Shown in pieces: positions 14,957 to 23,254 of a DNA stretch of 32,174 nt. The stretch comes from JBBIMS01 sp964531645 (GTDB taxonomy: Bacteria; Acidobacteriota; Aminicenantia; JBFLYD01; JBBIMS01). The position numbers and the translations under genes were made by a program. Within the stretch, counting starts at the first letter, position 1. The number at the start of each line of letters is the position of its first letter. The notes beneath the pieces are model-generated. The model had not been told where the DNA came from. It saw only the letters and a list, made by a program, of their open reading frames with translations, and did not search any database. The DNA is taken from the NCBI GenBank assembly GCA_964531645.1, contig CAZHEF010000033.1, positions 1 through 32,174 of the forward strand, read 5' to 3'.

Positions 14957-17086
14957 ATGATAAGGTTTGAGGATATTTTGCAGAAAGTTCTCGAATACAA
15001 ACCAAATTCAGATACAGATCTTTTGATGAAAGCATATGTTTTTGCTGCAAAAGCGCATAAAGGCCAAACAAGAAGGACAGGAGAGCCCTATCTTCAGCAT
15101 CTTCTTGAAGTAACAAACATTCTTTCTAACATGAGACTTGATGAGATAAGCCTTGCAGGAGGTTTACTCCATGATGTCCTGGAAGATACTGACATCCAGT
15201 ATTCAGAGCTAAAATCTCTTTTTGGAAAGGAGATTGCTGATGTAGTTGAATCTCTTACAAAAATTTCAGCCCTTCACCTTGCGGATGAGGAAAAACAAGG
15301 TGAAAATATAAGGAGAATTTTCCATGCTATGCTGGAAGATGTCAGGGTTATACTTATAAAAATGGCAGATAGACTTCACAACATGAGAACTCTTTATATA
15401 TTCCCAGAAGAAGATCAAAAAAGAGTAGCAAGGGAAACCCTTGATATATATGCACCTCTGGCTGAAAGACTTGGTATGGGTGAGATTAAAGAGGAGCTCG
15501 AAGAGCTTTCTTTCAGATATCTTGAGCCAGAGTCATACTTCAGACTTGCATCTCTTATGGAGGAAAGAAGACCAGAAGCTGATAATCAGCTAAAAAAAAT
15601 GAAGAGTAAAATAGAAAAATTACTTGTTGAACATAAGGTGGAGGCTGAGGTTCAATACAGAGTTAAAAGGCTTTACAGTATCTGGAAAAAAATGAAAAAG
15701 CAGGGGGTTGATTTTGACCATGTTTTTGATATTTTGGGAATAAGAATAATAACAAATTCCATAGATGATTGTTATGCAATTCAAGGGTGGATAACCCAGA
15801 GATGGAGGACAATTCCAACAAGATACAAAGATTTTATAGCTATGCCAAAGCAGAACAAGTATCAATCCATCCATATAACCATAATTTCAGAGGAAGGGAT
15901 TACCTTTGAAATTCAAGTAAGGACAAGGGAAATGCACTGGATTGCAGAACATGGTTTTGCTGCTCACTGGATTTACAAACAGGATATGAAATATCTACAG
16001 AAAGAACTCAGAGAAAGATTTACAGATTTCTTAGAATTTCAGATGGATAGCAAAAGCCCTGTTAAGTTTGTCGAGAGTCTAAGAAAAGATTTGAAGACTC
16101 CTATGATATATCCTATTACCCCAAAGGGTAAAGTTATTCCGCTTCCTGAGGGCTCCACACCAGTTGATTTTGCTTTTCAGATTCACACTGACATAGGTTA
16201 TAGATGTAAAGGAGCCAAGGTAAATGGTAAATCTGTTCCCCTTCGTCATCAGTTGAAAACATGGGATGTGGTTGAGATTGAAACATCCCCTGACCATGCT
16301 CCCAGCAGGGACTGGCTCAATTTTGTAAAAACTGAGAGAGCAAGGAGAAAGATAAAAGAATGGTTTGCAAGAATTGAAAAACACAGGAGCGTTGAGGAAG
16401 GGAAAAAGTTATGGAATAAGTTTACAAAGAGATATTCATCAGAATTGAAAAATGCCTTAGGAAAAAAGCCGATTGAAGAAAGAATAAAAAATCTGAATTT
16501 TCAGAATATAGAGGAATTTCACTCATCTATTGGCTATGGCAAAACATTACTTAATACTTCCATTCTTGAGAAACTCTTTCCTGAAGTAAAAATTGAGGAA
16601 ACAAATGTTTTTAAAAGATTTTTCGATTTTGTCTCCAAGAAGGAAGAACTTGGTGTCAAAATTGAAGGATATAATGATATCCTTGTTAAAATTGCTAAGT
16701 GCTGTAATGCAATAAAAGGAGAAAAAATTGTAGGGTACATTACAAGGGGAAAGGGAATCTCAATTCATTCTGTGAATTGTCCTAATGTTTTGAATGAAGT
16801 CCTTGAGAAGGAAAGGCTAATTAAAGCAGAGTGGCAGAATGGAGCTGAGATGACATATCTTGCAAAAATAAGAATTTTGTGTAGAGATATACCTGGGATC
16901 TTTGCGAAGGTTGCAAATACAGTATCTGATACAAATACAAACATAAGGAAAGCATCAGCAGAGGCTTTTCCTGATGGTAATGCGAAAATTGACCTTGCTA
17001 TTGATGTAAAAGATATCACTCATCTTGAAAAAATTCTCAAATCAATAAAAGATATTAAAGGAATTCTCTCTGTGAGGAGGTTATGA
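14957..17086 (+). CDS. Bifunctional (p)ppGpp synthetase/hydrolase Rel
   Basis: A 709-residue RelA/SpoT homolog that makes and degrades the stringent-response alarmone in the cytosol. The HD hydrolase domain shows H72-D73 in LLHDVLEDT and IKMADRLHNMRTL. The synthetase has RYKDFIAMPKQNKYQSIH and the FEIQVRT strand. The RxKD motif is the form found in bifunctional enzymes rather than synthetase-only RelA. A TGS domain (IYPITPKGKVIPLPEGSTP, about residue 380) and a C-terminal ACT domain follow. The ATG has no SD; the start is supported by alignment of MIRFEDIL with relatives, and TATTAT at 14945-14950 may give a leaderless mRNA. The stop overlaps an upstream ridA start. Confidence 0.96.
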   Translation: MIRFEDILQKVLEYKPNSDTDLLMKAYVFAAKAHKGQTRRTGEPYLQHLLEVTNILSNMRLDEISLAGGLLHDVLEDTDIQYSELKSLFGKEIADVVESLTKISALHLADEEKQGENIRRIFHAMLEDVRVILIKMADRLHNMRTLYIFPEEDQKRVARETLDIYAPLAERLGMGEIKEELEELSFRYLEPESYFRLASLMEERRPEADNQLKKMKSKIEKLLVEHKVEAEVQYRVKRLYSIWKKMKKQGVDFDHVFDILGIRIITNSIDDCYAIQGWITQRWRTIPTRYKDFIAMPKQNKYQSIHITIISEEGITFEIQVRTREMHWIAEHGFAAHWIYKQDMKYLQKELRERFTDFLEFQMDSKSPVKFVESLRKDLKTPMIYPITPKGKVIPLPEGSTPVDFAFQIHTDIGYRCKGAKVNGKSVPLRHQLKTWDVVEIETSPDHAPSRDWLNFVKTERARRKIKEWFARIEKHRSVEEGKKLWNKFTKRYSSELKNALGKKPIEERIKNLNFQNIEEFHSSIGYGKTLLNTSILEKLFPEVKIEETNVFKRFFDFVSKKEELGVKIEGYNDILVKIAKCCNAIKGEKIVGYITRGKGISIHSVNCPNVLNEVLEKERLIKAEWQNGAEMTYLAKIRILCRDIPGIFAKVANTVSDTNTNIRKASAEAFPDGNAKIDLAIDVKDITHLEKILKSIKDIKGILSVRRL

Positions 17087-17157
17087 AAAGAAGAAACATT
17101 TTATTTTTAATTTTAGGTTTTCTGGGAATTTCTTTAAAAAAAGTTTATGGAGGGAAA

Positions 17158-17541
17158 ATGGAAAAAATATCTATTTCATCTACAAAAGCTCCAAAAGCAA
17201 TAGGTCCTTATTCAATCGGGATTAAAGCAGGAAGTTTAATTTTTCTCTCAGGACAGATCCCTATAAACCCTGCAACTGGAGAACTTGTCAGTGGCTCCAT
17301 AGAAGAACAGGCTGAAAGAGTTCTTACGAACATCAAAGGGATACTTGAGGAGAATGGTCTTTCCATGGACAATATTGTCAAAGTCACAGTTTTCCTTGCT
17401 GATATGAATGATTTCCAGAAGATGAACGATGTATACTCAAAATTTTTCAAAGCTCCTTACCCAGCCCGCTCTGCAGTTCAGGTTGCAAGATTACCAAGGG
17501 ATGTAAAGATTGAAATTGAAGTTATAGCTGTAGCCGAGTAG
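17158..17541 (+). CDS. ridA: RidA-family enamine/imine deaminase
   Basis: RidA hydrolyses reactive 2-aminoacrylate and other enamines. With the ATG at 17158 (SD GGAGGG) the protein has 127 residues, the normal family size. It shows KAIGPYS, FLSGQIPINP, the catalytic Arg in YPARSAVQVARLP, and the Glu in IEIEVIAV. A second in-frame ATG at 17083 overlaps the rel stop and also has a strong SD (GAGGAGG). It would add 25 residues with a KRR head and a hydrophobic stretch, like a signal or anchor. Both starts may be used. It sits in an operon between rel and the TIGR04076 gene. Confidence 0.94.
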   Translation: MEKISISSTKAPKAIGPYSIGIKAGSLIFLSGQIPINPATGELVSGSIEEQAERVLTNIKGILEENGLSMDNIVKVTVFLADMNDFQKMNDVYSKFFKAPYPARSAVQVARLPRDVKIEIEVIAVAE

Positions 17542-17568
17542 GTTATAAAAATTTAAAAAGGAGGAAAA

Positions 17569-17817
17569 ATGGCAAAAGTGTTAATTACAGTTTTTTCACA
17601 AAAGGGCGAGTGCGCTTTTAAACATAAGGTAGGTGATAGATTCGTCTACGAAGGAAAATTACCTGACATCTGTCCTTCAGCCTTTCACACACTTTTTCCT
17701 TATCTAAGAGTACTCTATTTTGGTGGAAATTTCCCATGGGAAAAAGAAGGAGAGGCAAGAATTGCCTGCCCTGACCCTGAAAATCCAGTTGTTTTCAAAT
17801 TGGAAAGGATTGAGTAG
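17569..17817 (+). CDS. TIGR04076 family small protein
   Basis: An 82-residue protein with the family layout: G-x-C near the N-terminus (KGECAFKHKVGD), a central CPSAFHTLFPYLRVLYFGG, PWEKEGEA, and CPDPENPVVF at the end. The three Cys are at the conserved places and could bind metal or a cofactor, but the family has no settled function. It often lies near redox or radical enzymes in other genomes, which is not the case here. SD: AAGGAGGAA. It is the last gene of the rel operon and converges with the kinase gene six bases away. Confidence 0.85.
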   Translation: MAKVLITVFSQKGECAFKHKVGDRFVYEGKLPDICPSAFHTLFPYLRVLYFGGNFPWEKEGEARIACPDPENPVVFKLERIE

Positions 17818-17823
17818 AGTTCT

Positions 17824-20766
17824 TCAATTCTTCTTATTTAAATCTCTCTCTGCTTCTTTCAGATAAAAAGAAAACCTTTTTTCCAGTGATGGTGAGAGAT
17901 AAAAGCCTTTTTTAAAATCATTTATCGCTTTCAGATAAAATTCCTTTTTCCTTTCAAATTTTGCTCTCAGCAAATAAAGTAACCCTCGTGTAAAGAAAAT
18001 CTCTCCTGAACCAGAACCTGAGTCTATTATCTTATTCATCGTAGCTATTCCTTCTTTCGCAGTCGAGATAGGAGATGCTCCTTTTTTCATCTCCCATTCT
18101 CCTTTCAATCTATAAAACTCTCCTTTTACCTCAAACAATGGGACAGATAAAGGGTTTAAATCATCACCCTTTTTAATAAATTCAATAGCTTTTTCAAAAA
18201 AAGGTTCTGGTTCATGTCCATTAACTATTTTCCAACGCGCTTCTGCAAGTTCTATTCTTGCTCCACATATGTATGCATAGATAAAATTTGACTTTGTCTG
18301 CAATGATTTTTCAAGATAGAGCCTTGCTGAGTTTAAGGCAGATTCAGGAGAACTTCCTTTTTCAATATTCGAATTACATTCAATCAAAAAACATTCTGCA
18401 ATATTATTGTATGAAAGGAAATTACCGGGATTTATTGACAAGGCTTTTTCAAAGCTTTCACGGGCTTTTTTTAATGAGCAAGAAGGCTCAAGTTTCTGGG
18501 ATTTCTCATACACTGCTTTTTCAAGATAAATATTTCCAAGAGTGTGGAAAAGAGAGAAAATTTGGGCATTAATTTTTATACCTTTCTCAAGGGTTTCAAT
18601 ACCTTTTTTGAAGTAAGGTGATGGGTCATTTCCTGCTCTAATTTCCCACTGAGCAATGTTCCAGCAGGAAAGTGCAATGTTATTATAGGAGCGGACATCT
18701 GCATGATTTAATTCTAAGGCTTTTTCAGAATAAAAGATTGAATTATTAAGATATTCTTTAGGGTCCTTTCCTATGCTTGTTAAATAAGCACCAAGCTCAA
18801 GATAGGATGTTGCAATGTGTGCGTAAGAAGAAAAGTTGTCCTGGTTTAAATTGAGTGCCTTTTTTGAAAATTCAATTGATTTCTGGATATGCTCTGTTGG
18901 GTCTTCTCCTTTGTAGAGAAAATATGAACCTAATCTCCAATATGCATAGGATAATAAATTATAAGCTTCTTCATCATCGGGATTTGCAGTTAATGCATTC
19001 TCTGAGTAATGAACAGCCCTTTTGAATCTTTGTTCTGGTGATTCTTCTGTGTGGTGTACCAAAAGCTCCATCAAATCTATTTCCAATTCGGATAAAGCTT
19101 TATAGACATCAGGATTATTCTCGCTATTCTTTGAAAGGTCGGTCAGAACCTTTTCAGCTTTTAAAAAATTATTGATTGCTTTCTCCCTCTCTCCTTTCTG
19201 CACAAATTCAAGCCCCAATTTTCTGTAAATCTCTCCTTCCAGTTTTATTGCATCATAAAACCAGGGGAATTTTTTCTTTAAAGTTTCTATTTTTTCTAAT
19301 GCTATTGAATATTTTTTATCCTGGTAGGCTCTCAAAATATCAAGATACTCCCATGTTTCAATTTCAGCTCCTTTCCCTTTTTCTGTGAATTCCATTATTC
19401 TTAAGAGATATTTTTTTCTTATATCATCCTTAATTTTATTCCTGACCTCACTGTTAATTATTCTGTCGGCGTTTTTATTTTCTTTCTCGTAGAGCATTGT
19501 CAATGAGAGACTCATAAAATAAGAGACATTTGGAATTCTATATTTATATTTGTTCCAGGCAAGCTCAAGATAATTTTTAGCCTTTTCATATTCATGAAGA
19601 GCAAAATAACCTCTTCCCAGGGCATAGTATCCAGGGCCACAGGCTTCATCTCCCAGTTGTTTGATTCTTCTCTCTATTTGACTCAGTCTATCTTTTACCC
19701 CTCTAATTTCTTCCCTTATGTCGTGAAAAGGAAGTGAATATGTATACCAGAGCGTGTCTTCTATGTATTTAACCTGTTGCTCAAACTCTATGGAATAATT
19801 CCTCTTGACTCTTTCTTTTTTTTGAATATGAAAAGCCAGTCCAATTAGAAATATTATAGCAATCAACGCAACAGAAGAAATAGCGAAAACTGTTTTATTT
19901 CTCCTTACTTTTTTCAAAATTCTATAAGGAAAACCATATGGTTTAGCCTTTATTGGTTCACCTTTGAGAAATCTTTCTATATCTTCAGAAAGCTCCTTTG
20001 CAGATTGATACCTTTTCACAGGTTCTTTCTCAAGGCATTTCATAACAATAGTTTCAACATCCTTAGGAATATTTTTCCTAAATTTTTTAAGAAAGACTGG
20101 CTCTCCCTCCATTGCTCCCTTAAGGGTATCCAGAGTTTCCCCTTTAAAAGGAGGTTCACCTGTTATTATTGTATATAAAACCGCTCCAAGTCCGTAAACA
20201 TCTGTTCTTCTGTCTATTTCATCTGTCTTTCCCTCAATCTGTTCGGGTGCCATGTATCCGAGAGTTCCAACAATCATTCCAGGAAATGTGCTATCAAACC
20301 TATTTATTTCCTTTACAAGTCCAAAATCTATTATATAAGGCTTTTCTTCCCCATCTTCCCTGGTTTCAACCATAATGTTGGAGGGCTTTAAATCTCTGTG
20401 GATCAATCCTTTTTTATGAGCTTCGTGAAGAGCATCCGCAACTTTCTTTATAACAATTAATTTTTTCTCCAGACTCATATCTTTAACAACTTCCTGAAGA
20501 GTTTTGCCTTCTATGAACTGCATTGTAATGAAAGATACTCCATCAATTTCTCCAAAATCATAAATCTTACATATACTCTCGTGTTCAATGCCTGCCTGTG
20601 CTCTTGCTTCTCTGAAAAAACGCCTTAAAAGCACAGAGTCCATTACCTTCAAAACCTTCAGTGCAACATTTCTTTTAAGAACAGGGTCAAAAGCTTTGTA
20701 AACAATTGATATTCCTCCCTCTCCAATTGTTGAAATTATCTCGTATCTTCCAATCTTTCTATTCAT
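17824..20766 (-). CDS. Membrane Ser/Thr protein kinase with TPR domain
   Basis: A large PknB-like kinase. The kinase domain has the loop GEGGISIVYKAF, the lysine in ALKVLK, catalytic HRDLKPSN, DFGLVK, and APEQ. A single membrane helix (SVALIAIIFLIGLAFHI, about residue 300) follows, then some 650 residues of tetratricopeptide-like repeats (for example LGRGYFALHEYEKAKNYLE and YNNIAECFL). The kinase would be cytosolic with the TPR part across the membrane. A TTG at 20790 gives eight more residues, but the ATG at 20766 starts with MNRKIGRYEI and overlaps the readthrough frame of the activator gene by eight bases, so I prefer it. Substrates are unknown; the linked activator is a candidate. Confidence 0.92.
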   Translation of the reverse strand: MNRKIGRYEIISTIGEGGISIVYKAFDPVLKRNVALKVLKVMDSVLLRRFFREARAQAGIEHESICKIYDFGEIDGVSFITMQFIEGKTLQEVVKDMSLEKKLIVIKKVADALHEAHKKGLIHRDLKPSNIMVETREDGEEKPYIIDFGLVKEINRFDSTFPGMIVGTLGYMAPEQIEGKTDEIDRRTDVYGLGAVLYTIITGEPPFKGETLDTLKGAMEGEPVFLKKFRKNIPKDVETIVMKCLEKEPVKRYQSAKELSEDIERFLKGEPIKAKPYGFPYRILKKVRRNKTVFAISSVALIAIIFLIGLAFHIQKKERVKRNYSIEFEQQVKYIEDTLWYTYSLPFHDIREEIRGVKDRLSQIERRIKQLGDEACGPGYYALGRGYFALHEYEKAKNYLELAWNKYKYRIPNVSYFMSLSLTMLYEKENKNADRIINSEVRNKIKDDIRKKYLLRIMEFTEKGKGAEIETWEYLDILRAYQDKKYSIALEKIETLKKKFPWFYDAIKLEGEIYRKLGLEFVQKGEREKAINNFLKAEKVLTDLSKNSENNPDVYKALSELEIDLMELLVHHTEESPEQRFKRAVHYSENALTANPDDEEAYNLLSYAYWRLGSYFLYKGEDPTEHIQKSIEFSKKALNLNQDNFSSYAHIATSYLELGAYLTSIGKDPKEYLNNSIFYSEKALELNHADVRSYNNIALSCWNIAQWEIRAGNDPSPYFKKGIETLEKGIKINAQIFSLFHTLGNIYLEKAVYEKSQKLEPSCSLKKARESFEKALSINPGNFLSYNNIAECFLIECNSNIEKGSSPESALNSARLYLEKSLQTKSNFIYAYICGARIELAEARWKIVNGHEPEPFFEKAIEFIKKGDDLNPLSVPLFEVKGEFYRLKGEWEMKKGASPISTAKEGIATMNKIIDSGSGSGEIFFTRGLLYLLRAKFERKKEFYLKAINDFKKGFYLSPSLEKRFSFYLKEAERDLNKKN

Positions 20767-20965
20767 TGACTTTTTCTTTCTTTTTTTCAATCAACCTGTA
20801 TTTGTGTAAAAATGCCATAAATCTATGATACTCTTCATCTTTTAGATTAAAAATTTTAAGGAGTTCTTTATATCTTCCATTTTCCGTTTTTCCAAGTCCT
20901 CTTCTTATTATTTCCATTACCTCTTCTCTATTTAGCTCTTTATCCAGGAATGGTTTTTTTACTGC
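20759..20965 (-). pseudogene. Detached C-terminal domain of the sigma-54 activator
   Basis: Directly after the TAA at 20966-20968 the same frame stays open for 68 codons. It reads AVKKPFLDKELNREEV, then a helical segment with RYKELLKIFNLKDEEYHRFM, a plausible helix-turn-helix, and stops within the kinase start (ATGAATAG). The piece has no start codon or SD of its own. It looks like the DNA-binding end that activators of this class normally carry, cut off by one nonsense codon. Confidence 0.7.
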
Positions 20966-22228
20966 TTACCAGAATGTTTTCCCTTTTTCAATTTCTTTCA
21001 TAATAATATCCAATTTATCACCCATTTCTTTCCGGGCAAGAAAACTTTTTAAAATTTTTTCATCAATCGTTTTCCCTTTTAATTCAGACATAACTCTGTT
21101 TAAAAGATTCTGGAGCTCCCTGACATTGCCAGGAAAATCGTAATTTCTCAGAATTTTTAGTGCGTCTTCCGTTATAATGTATCCGTTTTTTCTGAGATAA
21201 ATTCTCGCAATCTCTTCTATATCCTCTTTCCTCTCCCTTAAAGGAGGTATTGTTATCGTATAAGCTGACATTCTAAAAAATAGATCATTCCTGAACCTTC
21301 CTCTTTCAACCTCGTTCCAGAGCTCCTTGTTTGAAGCACAGATTATTTTGCAATCAGATTTTCTTTCCCTGTCCTCTCCAAGTTTTTTGTAAAGACCTGT
21401 TTCAATAAACCTTAATAGTTTTGCCTGAAGACCAAGAGGAATTTCTGAAATTTCATCAAAGAAGAGAGTTCCTCCATCTGCTTCCCCGACAAGACCGGCT
21501 CTTTCCTCTGCTCCCGTGTATGCTCCTTTTTTTGAGCCAAAGAGTTCTGCCTCAAATAGAGTATCAGGAAGAGATGGCATGCTGACTACAACCATCTTCC
21601 CCTTTCTACCTGACAATCTGTGAATTAGCTCTGCAGTTAGACCTTTTCCTGTTCCTGTCTCACCAAGAATCAGAATCGGAGAGAAGTTGGCAAATTTTCT
21701 CATCTCTTCCCTTATCTTTTCAGAAGCCTCGGAAATTCCTATCCAGATATCTTTCTGGAGCTCTTCCAAAAGTCTTTTGTTTGTTAGAGCTTCGATGTAA
21801 AGATGAGATATTTTCCCAAGAAATTTTAGCCAGAGTCTTTCAGCTTGAGAAAATGGCTCCTCCTTTCTTGTTCTGTCTACATATATCACACCTGAAATTT
21901 TTTTGTCTATAAATATTGGACAAACATAAATTGACTTTATTTGATAAAAGAGAGAAGAATCACTTCCTCTTCGCACAACGAGATTATCTTCAAATATTTC
22001 ACTTTCCTCATCAATTGATTTCTCTATAAAACTTTTTGCAATGCCTTCTACATCTTTAAGGGTTTTTCCTGTAATTCTTCTCTCATCAGTGATTATATTT
22101 CCAGAAAGTTCCTCTCCTGAAAATATAACAGCTCCGTCTATTATTCTCTCCTTATAAAGGTCTCTCAGAAGAAGCTCTATAACCTTTATAAAATCCTGAA
22201 CTTCAAATGCTCTTAGAATTTCTTCCAT
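20966..22228 (-). CDS. Sigma-54-dependent activator (GAF + AAA+), cut short by TAA
   Basis: An enhancer-binding protein of 420 residues as read. Residues about 1-150 form a GAF-like sensor domain (VIFSGEEL, PIFIDKKISGVIYVDR). The AAA+ domain has Walker A GETGTGKG at 189-196, the sigma-54 contact motif GAYTGA at 235-240, GGTLFFDEI, IPPLRERKEDI and FPGNVRELQNLLNRV. It then ends at GKTFW-TAA, and the usual C-terminal DNA-binding domain continues in frame beyond the stop. As it stands the protein may not bind DNA. I prefer the ATG at 22228 to the TTG at 22270, because the TTG lies in the -35 box. It is coupled to the kinase gene and divergent from the exported-protein operon. Confidence 0.9.
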   Translation of the reverse strand: MEEILRAFEVQDFIKVIELLLRDLYKERIIDGAVIFSGEELSGNIITDERRITGKTLKDVEGIAKSFIEKSIDEESEIFEDNLVVRRGSDSSLFYQIKSIYVCPIFIDKKISGVIYVDRTRKEEPFSQAERLWLKFLGKISHLYIEALTNKRLLEELQKDIWIGISEASEKIREEMRKFANFSPILILGETGTGKGLTAELIHRLSGRKGKMVVVSMPSLPDTLFEAELFGSKKGAYTGAEERAGLVGEADGGTLFFDEISEIPLGLQAKLLRFIETGLYKKLGEDRERKSDCKIICASNKELWNEVERGRFRNDLFFRMSAYTITIPPLRERKEDIEEIARIYLRKNGYIITEDALKILRNYDFPGNVRELQNLLNRVMSELKGKTIDEKILKSFLARKEMGDKLDIIMKEIEKGKTFW

Positions 22229-22241
22229 GGATTCTTCTTTA

Positions 22242-22270
22242 AATATATGATTTAAAAAAGAAAAAGTCAA
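22242..22270 (-). promoter_or_regulatory. Promoter of the activator-kinase operon
   Basis: Minus strand TTGACT (22270-22265), 17 bp, TATATT (22247-22242); the ATG at 22228 follows 13 bases later with a weak AAAGAAGA SD. Confidence 0.65.
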
Positions 22271-22273
22271 AAA

Positions 22274-22389
22274 TTAGCAAATTGGCTAACTTAGTTATGC
22301 TATTTTCTAACTTTTCTAAAAGTTTTGCTGAAGAGAGTCTGAGAGAAAAAACTTAAGCCCTGAAAATTTCAAGTTAGAAAATAGGCTAA
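22274..22389. promoter_or_regulatory. Inverted GCTAA/CTATTTTCTAAC repeats in the divergent region
   Basis: TTAGC-6-GCTAA lies at 22274-22289, just upstream of the activator's -35 box. CTATTTTCTAAC (22300-22311) is exactly inverted as GTTAGAAAATAG (22373-22384), which runs into GGCTAAT. A further GGGCTAATTT is at about 22457. The spacing, 110-230 bp upstream of the weak sigma-54-like site, is typical for activator-binding sites. Confidence 0.55.
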
Positions 22390-22498
22390 TTTTTAAAGAG
22401 GGTGATTTTTAAATTTTTTTCATTGAAAATTTCATAATTCCTTTACAGAAGAGGAAGTGGGCTAATTTATCTTTTCAATTTCCATATTCTCTTCTTCC

Positions 22499-22514
22499 TG
22501 GCATGAATAATGAA
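22499..22514 (+). promoter_or_regulatory. Weak sigma-54-like site before the exported-protein operon
   Basis: TGGCAT (22499-22504) with GA (22512-22513) ten bases after the GG. The -12 GC is replaced by GA. Support comes mainly from position: it is divergent from a GAYTGA activator and 36 bp before the first start codon. Confidence 0.3.
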
Positions 22515-22550
22515 TGAAAAAAGTATGAAAATTTTTAGAAAGGAGGCAAG

Positions 22551-23240
22551 TTGAGAAATTCAAAAAAAGTATTGGTAATTCTGGTTATTGGGTGCTTTTT
22601 ATTTTATTTAAACTCTTTTCAGCTTTCCTATTCCCAGACATCTTCTTCTAATAAAGAAGATAGCAAAGAGTTTTTCCAAAAGGTAGAGCAAAATAGAGAG
22701 AATACTCCTTCTCTTGTAGAAAGGGAAGAAAGTGAAGGAGATAATGGAGGTGGAACAAAAACTATAATCCTTGTAGCAGCTGGTGTTCTTGTTGCAGGAG
22801 TTGTTGCTTATTTGCTTTTAAAAGGAAAAGAAGAAAAGAAAGAAGAGGAAAAAGATCAGAGCGTCTACAGTCAGGGTCAGTTTCAAGTTAGAGGCACATG
22901 GGGGTGCGATTTAGACATTGGAAAGGAAACATATGTTGAGGACCCGTCAACAGATTTCCAGTGGAGTCAGCAAACCGCTGTTGAAAGGTATATCTCTCCA
23001 AGAAATGGAGCAAAGTTTCATGTGATTGGAAAAGTGGACTTCAATTCAATAAAGTATTCACAACTTAAAAGTTATTCTTACTCCTCAGACAAAATTAACG
23101 GAAGTGATAATGCATCCAATCAAATTCCTCAAGGAACAGTAGTCGCTGCGATAACAAATACAGGGAGATACTGCAAATTCAGAATTGATACCTATGGATA
23201 CACGCTGACAATAACCTATCTCACATATAAAAAGGAATAA
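22551..23240 (+). CDS. Exported membrane-anchored protein, unknown
   Basis: I do not recognise this 229-residue protein. It begins at TTG with a strong SD (AAAGGAGG). An N-terminal signal segment (KKVLVILVIGCFLFYLNSF) is followed by an acidic linker and a second hydrophobic helix, TIILVAAGVLVAGVVAYLLL, at about 71-90. A Lys/Glu-rich charged stretch comes next. The C-terminal 120 residues look beta-rich, with two Cys (GTWGCDLD and RYCKFR) that could pair. It heads the exported-protein operon, 14 bp before the next gene. Confidence 0.75.
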   Translation: MRNSKKVLVILVIGCFLFYLNSFQLSYSQTSSSNKEDSKEFFQKVEQNRENTPSLVEREESEGDNGGGTKTIILVAAGVLVAGVVAYLLLKGKEEKKEEEKDQSVYSQGQFQVRGTWGCDLDIGKETYVEDPSTDFQWSQQTAVERYISPRNGAKFHVIGKVDFNSIKYSQLKSYSYSSDKINGSDNASNQIPQGTVVAAITNTGRYCKFRIDTYGYTLTITYLTYKKE

Positions 23241-23254
23241 AGGAGGAGAATAAG

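Noticed and set aside
22229..22270. TTG at 22270 as start of the sigma-54 activator
   Set aside because: The TTG is part of a TTGACT/TATATT promoter with 17 bp spacing, so it should not be transcribed.
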